DNA of 6,831 nucleotides from Chloroflexota bacterium (lineage in GTDB: Bacteria > Chloroflexota > Dehalococcoidia > Dehalococcoidales > JAUYDJ01), in assembly GCA_030690025.1 (NCBI GenBank), contig JAUYDJ010000184.1:1-6831 (forward strand). Reading direction: 5' to 3'. Shown in pieces: positions 1-5,940 of the stretch. The position numbers and the translations under genes were made by a program. The stretch's first letter is position 1. Every line of letters begins with the position of its first letter. The notes beneath the pieces were generated by a model. The model searched no databases and had not been told where the DNA came from. It worked only from the letters and a program-made list of their open reading frames with translations.

Positions 1-84
1 CACTATATACTTTAATCAGGCAACTATCTGGGAGACAACCAGGCTGGAGATACCAGCATGTCTGAATAAGAAAAAGGGGGTATT

Positions 85-1077
85 ATGGCAAAACCAAAGG
101 TCGGTTTCTACTGGTGTGCTTCATGCGGCGGCTGTGAGGAAGCAGTCGTCGACCTCAATGAAGACATACTGAAGGTGGCGGATGCGGTGGACATCGTGCT
201 CTGGCCAGTAGCCCTCGACTTCAAGCGCAAAGACGTTGAAGCCATGAAGGACGGAGAAATCGCCGTAACCTTCATCAACGGGGCGGTAAGGCTGGCAGAG
301 CAGGAGGAAATGGCCAAGCTCCTCAGGCAGAAGTCCGGTCTCATCGTCGCCTTCGGCGCCTGCGCCTGCTTGGGCGGCATCCCGGGCCTGGGCAACTTCT
401 GTACACGGGAAAGCATTTTCAACCGGGCTTACAAGGAAGTACCCAGCGTTGATAACCCCGGCGGCATTATCCCCCTCCAGGAGACCAAAGTTGACGGCAG
501 AGTGTTTAACCTGCCCGAGTTTTACAACACGGTAAAGACCATGGACCAGACCATCCCGGTGGACTACTACCTGCCCGGCTGCGCCCCGCCGCCCGACCTG
601 ATAATGAATGCGGTAATGGCCATTCTAACCGGCAAACTGCCCGCCAAGGGGGCAGTGCTGGCGCCCAATAAGGCATTATGCGATACCTGCCCCAGAAAAG
701 ACTCCAAACCAGAAAAACTCTCTATCAAGGAAATAAAACGACCGTGGCAGATTAAAATTGACCCGGAGAAATGCTTCCTGGTGCAAGGGCTGTTCTGCTA
801 CGGGCCGGCTACGCGCGGCGGCTGCGGAGAGACCTGTGTTCGCGCCAACATGCCCTGCCGCGGCTGCTTCGGCCCGCTGGAAGGCGTCGTCGACCAGGGC
901 GCTAAAGCCCTCTCGATGATGGCCTCGATACTGGGGATTGAAGGTGAAGAAAAAATGTCGGAGGAGGAGACCGAGAAACTCATCGGTCAAATCGCCGACC
1001 CGGCCGGAACTTTCTATCGGTTCAGTCTACCTTCTTCTCTGCTGAGACGTAAGCGGGTAGAAGGAATAGGAGGATAA
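85..1077 (+). CDS. mvhG: [NiFe] hydrogenase small subunit, MvhG/VhuG-like (group 3c type)
   Basis: Small, Fe-S-carrying subunit of a cytoplasmic [NiFe] hydrogenase; it takes electrons from the NiFe site in the partner subunit encoded next. Of 330 residues, the N-terminal part has the proximal-cluster pattern: CxxCGGCE at 11-18 (likely ligands C14 and C17), GACACLGGIPG at 91-101 (likely C93) and PGCAPPP at 164-170 (C166). A second Cys-rich part (C199, C202, C230, C238, C247, C251, C258, C261) can hold the medial and distal clusters. There is no Tat signal or membrane segment, so it should act in the cytoplasm, unlike group 1 uptake enzymes. The ATG at 85 follows a G-rich site (AAGGGGG, 74-80); the only upstream in-frame ATG (58) meets a stop after three codons. 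The large-subunit gene begins 2 nt after its stop. The family call is firm; the exact subgroup is inferred from overall resemblance to MvhG. Confidence 0.93.
   Translation: MAKPKVGFYWCASCGGCEEAVVDLNEDILKVADAVDIVLWPVALDFKRKDVEAMKDGEIAVTFINGAVRLAEQEEMAKLLRQKSGLIVAFGACACLGGIPGLGNFCTRESIFNRAYKEVPSVDNPGGIIPLQETKVDGRVFNLPEFYNTVKTMDQTIPVDYYLPGCAPPPDLIMNAVMAILTGKLPAKGAVLAPNKALCDTCPRKDSKPEKLSIKEIKRPWQIKIDPEKCFLVQGLFCYGPATRGGCGETCVRANMPCRGCFGPLEGVVDQGAKALSMMASILGIEGEEKMSEEETEKLIGQIADPAGTFYRFSLPSSLLRRKRVEGIGG
1068..1073 (+). promoter_or_regulatory. Ribosome binding site for the TTG-initiated large subunit gene
   Basis: A perfect AGGAGG lies 6 nt before the TTG at 1080, inside the last codons of the small-subunit gene. 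It decides the start: the TTG gives the conserved N-terminus MKKVTIDPITRLEGH, and no ATG or GTG fits as well. A strong site with a weak start codon may help set the subunit ratio (inference). Confidence 0.8.
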
Positions 1078-1079
1078 AG

Positions 1080-2540
1080 TTGAAAAAAGTAACCATAGAC
1101 CCCATTACCAGGCTTGAGGGACACGGACGCATAGAGATTTTCCTGGATGACGCCGGTAATTGTGAGCGCGCCGTCCTGCAGATTCCCGAGTTGCGCGGTT
1201 TTGAAAAGTTCAGCGAGGGCAGGCCCGCCGAGGAAATGCCCCGCATAACCACCATGATTTGCGGCGTATGCCCTACCGCCCACCATATGGCCTCCACCAA
1301 GGCCCTGGATGACCTCTGGAAGGTAGAGCCTACCCCCGCCGCCAAGAAGATAAGAGAGCTGATGTACAGCGCCTTCTTCGCTGAAGACCACATCCTGCAC
1401 TTCTTCTTCCTGGGCGGCCCCGACTTTGTGGTCGGGCCGCAGGCGCCGGCGGCGGAACGCAACGTCCTGGGCGTCATCGCCAAGGCCGGACTGGAGACCG
1501 GGGGCAAAGTCATCGAGATGCGCAAGAGGATGCGCAATGTCCTGAGAATCATCGGCGGCAAGCCCATCCAGCCTTCCTGCGGGCTGCCGGGCGGCGTGTC
1601 CAAGGGCATCAATGAAGAGGAACGGGCCAAGATTATTGATGCCGGCGAATACGGCGTGGAGTTCTGCAAGGTCGCCCTCAGCATCTTCGATGATATTGTG
1701 CTCAAGAACAAAGATTATGTTAACCTGATAACCGGGGATGTCTTCCTGCACAAGACCTACTACATGGGGCTGGTGGACAAGAACAACAAGGTCAACTTTT
1801 ACGATGGCGACGTGCGGGTCGTCGACCCGGATGGTAAGGAGTTTGCCAGGTTCAAGCCCCAGCAGTACCTCGACCATATCCGGGAGCGCGTTGAGCCCTG
1901 GACCTACGTGAAATTCGCCTACCTCAAGAATGTCGGCTGGAAGGGGTTTGTTGACGGTAAAGAGAGCGGTGTCTACCGTGTCGCCCCACTGGCCAGATTG
2001 AACGTCTCCGATGGCATGGCTACCCCGCTCGCCCAGAAAGAGTACGAGCGCATGTACAAGGTGCTCGGCGGCAAGCCGGTGCACAGCACCCTGGCCTACC
2101 ACTGGGCTCGGCTTATTGAGGCGCTTTACGCCGCGGAACGCACTCTGGAACTGGCCCGCGACCCGGAGATAACCTCGCCGGATATCGTGAACCTGCCCAC
2201 GGCCACGCCCAAAGAGGGCATTGGCATCGTGGAAGCGCCGCGCGGCACCCTTATCCACCACTATCAGACGGATAGCAATGGCATCCTCACCGGAGTAAAC
2301 TTAATTGTAGCTACCCAGAACAACTCGGCCGCCATTAACATGTCCGTGGAGAAAGCCGCCAAGTCGCTTATCAAGAAGGGCAACGTTTCGGACGGCATCC
2401 TCAACATGATTGAAATGGGTTTCCGCGCCTATGACCCCTGCCATGCCTGCGCCACTCACTCCCTGCCCGGCCAGATGCCGCTGGAAGTGAATGTATACGA
2501 CTATAAAGGAGACCTGGTCAAGAGTCTCCGCAGGGACTAA
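1080..2540 (+). CDS. mvhA: [NiFe] hydrogenase large (catalytic) subunit, MvhA/VhuA-like
   Basis: Catalytic subunit carrying the NiFe(CN)2CO site that splits or forms H2. The 486 residues show the family landmarks: DPITRLEGH (7-15), the first Ni-binding motif ICGVCPTAHH (C61, C64, H68), EAPRGT (385-390, with the active-site canopy Arg at 388) and the second Ni-binding motif DPCHACATH (452-460; C454, C457). After H460 there is a 26-residue C-terminal extension, the peptide normally removed by a dedicated protease once nickel is inserted; the protease gene lies downstream in the same cluster. The sequence resembles methanogen MvhA along its length, including the tail ('VYD..GDLVK'). One oddity: position 59, two before C61, is Met where the usual RxCGxC motif has Arg. 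The start is TTG with a strong AGGAGG. Cytoplasmic; partner of the preceding small subunit. Confidence 0.95.
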   Translation: MKKVTIDPITRLEGHGRIEIFLDDAGNCERAVLQIPELRGFEKFSEGRPAEEMPRITTMICGVCPTAHHMASTKALDDLWKVEPTPAAKKIRELMYSAFFAEDHILHFFFLGGPDFVVGPQAPAAERNVLGVIAKAGLETGGKVIEMRKRMRNVLRIIGGKPIQPSCGLPGGVSKGINEEERAKIIDAGEYGVEFCKVALSIFDDIVLKNKDYVNLITGDVFLHKTYYMGLVDKNNKVNFYDGDVRVVDPDGKEFARFKPQQYLDHIRERVEPWTYVKFAYLKNVGWKGFVDGKESGVYRVAPLARLNVSDGMATPLAQKEYERMYKVLGGKPVHSTLAYHWARLIEALYAAERTLELARDPEITSPDIVNLPTATPKEGIGIVEAPRGTLIHHYQTDSNGILTGVNLIVATQNNSAAINMSVEKAAKSLIKKGNVSDGILNMIEMGFRAYDPCHACATHSLPGQMPLEVNVYDYKGDLVKSLRRD

Positions 2541-2553
2541 AAAGGAGTAAACA

Positions 2554-2772
2554 ATGCGCGAGAAAGTTGAAGCTGTACTGGCCCAAATCAGACCTTCTCT
2601 ACAGGCCGATGGCGGCGATGTGGAGTTGGTGGATGTGACCGATGGCACGGTCAAAGTGAGGCTGAAGGGCGCCTGTGCCGGCTGCCCCATGTCAACCATG
2701 ACATTGCAGATGGGCATTGAACGTACCCTGAAGGAGAAAATACCTGAGGTCAAGCAAGTAATCGCTGTGTAA
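2554..2772 (+). CDS. NifU C-terminal-domain (Nfu-type) Fe-S cluster carrier
   Basis: A 72-residue protein consisting of only the Nfu domain: an N-terminal helix and the family signature LQADGGDVELV (16-26), then CAGCP (C41, C44). Two such proteins share a [4Fe-4S] cluster through this CxxC and pass it to client proteins (family knowledge). It lies 13 nt after the large-subunit stop, with AAAGGAG at 2541-2547 before the ATG. In this cluster it may supply clusters to the small subunit or to the ferredoxin-rich proteins downstream, which together need many [4Fe-4S] centres; that client assignment is inference. The N-terminal scaffold domain of full NifU is absent, which is normal for this short family, so it is not a truncation. 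Confidence 0.92.
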   Translation: MREKVEAVLAQIRPSLQADGGDVELVDVTDGTVKVRLKGACAGCPMSTMTLQMGIERTLKEKIPEVKQVIAV

Positions 2773-2776
2773 AACC

Positions 2777-2998
2777 ATGCCCATATACGAGTATTCCTGC
2801 TCAGGCTGTAAGCATAAGTTTGAACTGATGAGGCCCATGAGCCGGGCGATGGAGACCTGTCCCTGTCCTAAGTGCGGGCGTACCGCGCCGAGAGCCGTCT
2901 CGCGGTTCTGCCGGACGTCCGGCGGGACTTCGCCATCGGCAAGCCACAGCGCCTGTAGCTCATGTTCCTCCAGTAGCTGCAGCACCTGTTCTCATTGA
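2777..2998 (+). CDS. FmdB-type small zinc ribbon protein with Ser/Cys-rich tail
   Basis: A 73-residue protein starting MPIYEYSCSGC, the hallmark of the FmdB/CxxC_CxxC regulatory-type zinc ribbon. C8, C11, C30 and C33 form the expected zinc site. From about residue 47 the protein becomes almost wholly Ser, Thr, Cys and small residues, with C60, C63, C68 and C71 in two further CxxC pairs. Such tails are familiar in this family, but their role is not known. The ATG is 4 nt after the Nfu stop and has no clear Shine-Dalgarno site, so it is probably translated by coupling to the upstream gene. FmdB was named as a possible regulator of formylmethanofuran dehydrogenase genes; no function is established for this copy, and metal binding is the only safe statement. 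Confidence 0.8.
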   Translation: MPIYEYSCSGCKHKFELMRPMSRAMETCPCPKCGRTAPRAVSRFCRTSGGTSPSASHSACSSCSSSSCSTCSH

Positions 2999-3007
2999 GG
3001 GACAAAA

Positions 3008-3259
3008 ATGGGTACTGAAAAAATACGTCTTGCCTGCCATTACTGTAACCGGAGGGTGGAGTCCATTTCCGGCGAACCGCCCTGCGAGGTACTCAAAGGC
3101 TGGTTTACCGTCTCCCAGTGGAAAGGCTCCGGTGAAGTCTGCCGCCTTAACTTCTGCTCGCAGCAATGCCTCAAGTTCTGGGTGGATGGCCAGCTGCCCG
3201 GCGTCCCGCCGGTATTCTTAAAATCATTCGGTGAGGATGAGGAAAAACCAAAAAAATGA
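3008..3259 (+). CDS. Unrecognised 83-residue six-cysteine protein, probably metal-binding
   Basis: I do not recognise this protein as a named family. It carries CHYC (C10, C13), C26, C45, and FCSQQC (C50, C54) followed by LKFW. The CxxC plus FCSxxCL layout looks like a small treble-clef or TRASH-like zinc finger (inference from pattern only). The C-terminus is charged and Lys/Glu-rich. It is a real gene rather than a chance frame: a GAGGGA site (2997-3002) precedes the ATG at 3008, its stop overlaps the protease start by 4 nt (ATGA), and it fills the only space between two known genes. Position between the FmdB-type protein and the large-subunit protease suggests a part in hydrogenase metal handling or assembly, but this is a guess from context. 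Confidence 0.75.
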   Translation: MGTEKIRLACHYCNRRVESISGEPPCEVLKGWFTVSQWKGSGEVCRLNFCSQQCLKFWVDGQLPGVPPVFLKSFGEDEEKPKK

Positions 3260-3699
3260 ACACGCTTGTCCTGGGTATCGGCAACCCCATTCTCACCGAT
3301 GATGGCGTTGGCATCAGAATCGCCCAGAGACTTAAGAGCACGGCCGTAGACGTGGTGGAGACCAGCGAAGCCGGGCTGGCCCTGCTGGACTATGTTGGCG
3401 GCTATGAACGGCTCATCATCATCGACTCGATAAAGACAGAGCAAGGACAGCCGGGCGAGCTTTACCGGTTTGAGCTGGGCGACTTCAAGGTAGCTACGGA
3501 GCTTACATCATTCCACGGCGTAGATATTGCCACCGCTTTCGACCTCGGCCGGAAGGCCGGCTACAAGATGCCCACCACCGTCAGCATATATGCCGTCGCG
3601 ATTAAGGACAATTCTACCTTCGGTGAGCAGTGCACCGAAGAAATCGAGAAAAAGATACCATCGATTGCGCAGCGAATTATCGAGGAGGAGAAGTTATGA
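3256..3699 (+). CDS. Hydrogenase maturation protease (HyaD/HybD/HycI family)
   Basis: Endopeptidase that removes the C-terminal peptide of the hydrogenase large subunit after nickel insertion, letting the NiFe site close. The 147 residues begin with the family signature GIGNPILTDDGVG (7-19). The three residues that bind nickel in HybD (Glu16, Asp62, His93) match Asp16, Asp57 (in IIIDS) and His87 (in SFHGVD) here; acid at position 16 is conserved as Asp. Length is normal for the family. It starts at an ATG overlapping the previous stop by 4 nt, and its own stop overlaps the next start in the same way. Its substrate is most likely the MvhA-like subunit of this cluster, which has a 26-residue tail after the DPCHACATH motif. 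Confidence 0.93.
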   Translation: MNTLVLGIGNPILTDDGVGIRIAQRLKSTAVDVVETSEAGLALLDYVGGYERLIIIDSIKTEQGQPGELYRFELGDFKVATELTSFHGVDIATAFDLGRKAGYKMPTTVSIYAVAIKDNSTFGEQCTEEIEKKIPSIAQRIIEEEKL

Positions 3700-4124
3700 A
3701 CAACAACGGCTTCGAGCCTAAAGTAGTGGTCTTCTGCTGTAACTGGTGTTCCTACGCCGGCGCCGACCTGGCGGGGACTTCCCGATTAAAAATCAAGCCG
3801 CAGTTTCGCACCATCCGCACCATGTGCTCCGGCCGGATTGAGCCTTCCTTTATTGTCCACGCCTTTACTCAGGGTGCCGATGGTGTCATGATTGCCGGCT
3901 GCCACCCCGGGGACTGCCACTATAATGCCGGCAACTACAAGGCCCGCCGCCGCATCATGCTGCTGAAAAATATGCTGCCGCAACTGGGCATCGAGCCGGG
4001 CCGGTTAAAGCTGGAATGGATTTCCGCCTCGGAGGCCACCAAGTTCCAGTCCACCGTCAACGGTTTTATTGATGACATCACTAAAATGGGCCCGCTGTCA
4101 CTCAAGAAAGTGAGGTCGAATTGA
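3696..4124 (+). CDS. mvhD: MvhD-type hydrogenase iron-sulfur (delta) subunit
   Basis: Small electron-transfer subunit that carries a [2Fe-2S] cluster and in methanogens joins MvhAG to HdrA. The 142 residues show the family Cys set: FCCNWCSY (C14, C15, C18), MCSGRI (C44) and GCHPGDCHY (C69, C74). The ATG at 3696 is chosen because it overlaps the protease stop (ATGA) and has GAGGAGGAG at 3682-3690 just before it. An upstream in-frame ATG at 3630 would add 22 residues unlike the family and run deep into the protease gene. The stop overlaps the TTG start of the next gene by 4 nt. All ligand cysteines are kept, in contrast to the two MvhD-like domains of the next protein. Confidence 0.93.
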   Translation: MNNNGFEPKVVVFCCNWCSYAGADLAGTSRLKIKPQFRTIRTMCSGRIEPSFIVHAFTQGADGVMIAGCHPGDCHYNAGNYKARRRIMLLKNMLPQLGIEPGRLKLEWISASEATKFQSTVNGFIDDITKMGPLSLKKVRSN

Positions 4125-5284
4125 GCACGCCAGTTACGCAAGAGGCCGTAGGCGTCAGGCAGGATGTAGACCGGTGCAGCAGTTGCTGTGTATGCTCCAC
4201 CCTTTGCCCTTATGAAGCCTTAAAAAAAGATACCGCCGGTAAGATTACACTGGATATTGCCAGGTGCCAGGTGTGCGGGCTCTGCTACTCCACCTGCCCG
4301 GCCAAAGCCATCGACACTGTCTATTATGATGTAGACTCATTGACCGGCTATCTGGAAAACGCCAGGCGCGAGTCGGGCAGCGATACGCTGGTTATTATGT
4401 GCAAGGGGAGCGCCCCCGATTCGGCCAAGGTGCAGGAGATGTTCGGGGTGAGCCAGTTCGCCACCCTGTCCGTCCCCTGCGTGGGACGTGTCCCCGAGGA
4501 GATATTCCTGAAAGCTATACTGATGGGCTTTAATGAAATCGATGTCCTTGCCTGCGAAGAGGACTACTGCCGCTTTGTCCGCGGCAGCCCGGTCACCAGT
4601 CGCAAGGTAGCCGGCCTGAACGCTGTGCTGGAGCAGCTGGGATGGGGCAAGGTCATCAATCTGAAAAAGAACAGCCTGAAAGTGAAAGCCACCTCCGAGC
4701 TGTGCATTGCCTGCGGCAACTGCGTCTACTACTGCCCCTACCATGCCGCTAAACTGAATAGCCCGGGTGTCATCAGCTTCGACCTATCGCTGTGCCGCGG
4801 CTGCGGCCTGTGCACGGCCATGTGCCCGGCGCTTGCCCTCGACCTGGAGAACTGGGAGCGGGAGCGCATCTCGACCCTTATTTCTCAGCACGTCATAGAT
4901 ATGACATCGCCACGTATCCTGGTATTCCGCTGCCAGTGGGCGGTCTTCCCTTCGCTGAACGGCCAGTCGCCGGCGTCTAACATCCGCTTTATCGACCTGC
5001 CCTGTGCCTCAAGAGTGGACACCTTCCACATCCTGGAGGCCTTCCAGAAGGGAGTCGAGGGGGTGATGATTGCCGCCTGCTCTGAAGACGACTGCAAGCA
5101 GGAGAAAGCCAGCGGCAAGGCGCAGCGCTCGGTAGCCAAGCTGCAGGCCAGACTGGGGCAAATCGGGTTCCAGGACAAGCTGTATTTCTGCACCGTAGCG
5201 CCCAGGTATCCAGACAGGTTCATCAAAGAGCTGGAGCAGTTCAGTCAGAAAATATGCCAGGCCAATAAGAAGGAGGCCACATGA
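4121..5284 (+). CDS. Tandem ferredoxin-MvhD fusion protein (electron transfer)
   Basis: A 387-residue protein built from two copies of the same unit. Unit 1: two [4Fe-4S] motifs (C19/22/25/29 and C49/52/55/59) followed by an MvhD-like domain (about 88-182). Unit 2: two more [4Fe-4S] motifs (C195/198/201/205 and C225/228/231/235) followed by a second MvhD-like domain (about 264-362). In both MvhD-like domains the opening CCxxC has lost its first and last Cys (MCKGS, C94; RCQWA, C271), but the other conserved positions remain (C120, C145, C150; C295, C320, C325). Four Cys per domain could still hold a cluster. There is no flavin domain like that of HdrA and no membrane segment. TTG start at 4121, overlapping the MvhD stop, with GAGGT at 4112-4116. 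Likely an electron wire between MvhD and a downstream partner; the role is inferred. Confidence 0.88.
   Translation: MSTPVTQEAVGVRQDVDRCSSCCVCSTLCPYEALKKDTAGKITLDIARCQVCGLCYSTCPAKAIDTVYYDVDSLTGYLENARRESGSDTLVIMCKGSAPDSAKVQEMFGVSQFATLSVPCVGRVPEEIFLKAILMGFNEIDVLACEEDYCRFVRGSPVTSRKVAGLNAVLEQLGWGKVINLKKNSLKVKATSELCIACGNCVYYCPYHAAKLNSPGVISFDLSLCRGCGLCTAMCPALALDLENWERERISTLISQHVIDMTSPRILVFRCQWAVFPSLNGQSPASNIRFIDLPCASRVDTFHILEAFQKGVEGVMIAACSEDDCKQEKASGKAQRSVAKLQARLGQIGFQDKLYFCTVAPRYPDRFIKELEQFSQKICQANKKEAT
5271..5276 (+). promoter_or_regulatory. Ribosome binding site for the MetV-like gene
   Basis: AGGAGG lies 4 nt before the ATG at 5281, within the final codons of the ferredoxin-MvhD fusion gene. 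The ATG overlaps that gene's stop by 4 nt, so initiation can use both this site and coupling. Confidence 0.7.
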
Positions 5285-5919
5285 TAGTCACCACGCAGAA
5301 ACCTCTGGACGAGGTTTTGGATTTCATCTCGCCTTATGATAATATCCTGCTCGTCGGCTGCGACGGCTGCACCCAGCCGCCGCGCGGCATTCGGGAGGCC
5401 AGGACACTGGGACAGCTCCTCGAGTTGGGCGGTAAACTGCGCGGTAAGAGCTTCACCTTTAAGGCCACCACCACCGCCAAGCAGTGCGACCCCTACCTGA
5501 CCGCCTCCATGCTGAAGCCGCAAATAGAAGGCGCTGACGCCATACTCTCCCTGGCCTGCGGCATCGGGGTACAAACTCTAGCTCAAATCTTCCCCGTGCC
5601 AGCTTTCCCGACGCAGAACACCCATTTCATGGGCGCCGAGGAGAGAGAGGCCGGTATCTTAGAAGAAAGGTGCGCCGGCTGCGGCAACTGCCTGCTCGCC
5701 GTCACCGGCGGTATTTGCCCGGTAGCCCGCTGCAGCAAGGGACTGATTACCGGGGCCTGCGGCGGCAGCAAGGCCGGCAAGTGCGAACTCAGCCCGGAGC
5801 GCGACTGCGGCTGGGTGCTGATATATAACCAGTTGAAGCGGCTGGGTAAACTGGAGCTGCTCAAGGAGACCCGCCCGCCAAGGGACTACCAGCTGAAGGG
5901 TTGGAAAGTCACCGCTTAA
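5281..5919 (+). CDS. metV: MetV-like protein (methylenetetrahydrofolate reductase C-terminal domain family)
   Basis: A 212-residue Cys-rich protein. The C-terminal half has the pattern typical of MetV: CAGCGNC (131-137), GGICPVARC (143-151), then ITGACGGSKAGKCE (156-169) and DCGWVLIYNQL (175-185). The N-terminal half has VGCDGC (C27, C30), C69 and C93. In acetogens such as Moorella, MetV is the zinc/Fe-S-containing partner of the flavoprotein MetF (5,10-methylene-THF reductase) and sits with HdrABC and MvhD (established knowledge). Here it follows an MvhD gene and an Fd-MvhD fusion, but no metF or hdr gene is present in the window. It may connect electron transfer to a reductase encoded elsewhere. 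ATG at 5281 with AGGAGG. The domain call is strong; the exact partner, and so the symbol, is less certain. Confidence 0.82.
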   Translation: MIVTTQKPLDEVLDFISPYDNILLVGCDGCTQPPRGIREARTLGQLLELGGKLRGKSFTFKATTTAKQCDPYLTASMLKPQIEGADAILSLACGIGVQTLAQIFPVPAFPTQNTHFMGAEEREAGILEERCAGCGNCLLAVTGGICPVARCSKGLITGACGGSKAGKCELSPERDCGWVLIYNQLKRLGKLELLKETRPPRDYQLKGWKVTA

Positions 5920-5928
5920 CCACGGTGT

Positions 5929-5940
5929 GGAGGTGGAGGT
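5929..5940 (+). promoter_or_regulatory. Doubled Shine-Dalgarno sequence at the hypF start
   Basis: GGAGGT is present twice in a row (5929-5934, 5935-5940). The first copy is 5 nt from the GTG at 5939; the second overlaps that GTG. The GTG frame gives the complete acylphosphatase first strand (ARISVRGVVQGVGFRP). The ATG at 5943 is in another frame and stops after six codons. Confidence 0.6.

Noticed and set aside
6..11. TATACT resembling a -10 promoter box
   Set aside because: The -35 region would fall at or before the window edge, and a single hexamer in an AT-rich stretch is not enough evidence.
43..57. Small hairpin GCTGG-AGATA-CCAGC in the leader before the small-subunit gene
   Set aside because: The stem is only 5 bp with no U-tract, so it is neither a convincing terminator nor a known regulatory element.
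1..69. Possible tail of an upstream gene
   Set aside because: Short readable ends exist (stops at 13-15, 63-65 and 67-69 in two frames), but none shows a recognisable C-terminus, so no gene is called.
146..1827. Recurrent GTCGTCGACC at about 146, 886 and 1818
   Set aside because: All lie within coding sequence in GC-rich codons for Val and Asp, with irregular spacing; most likely coincidence of codon use.
1014..2261. Long open frame (415 codons) on the minus strand opposite the large-subunit gene
   Set aside because: It lies antisense to a clearly conserved hydrogenase gene, has no recognisable motifs and is the kind of frame expected from GC-rich codon use.
3630..3695. N-terminal extension of MvhD from an upstream ATG
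   Set aside because: It would lie inside the protease gene and add residues unlike MvhD; the ATG at 3696 has a strong ribosome binding site and a 4-nt overlap.
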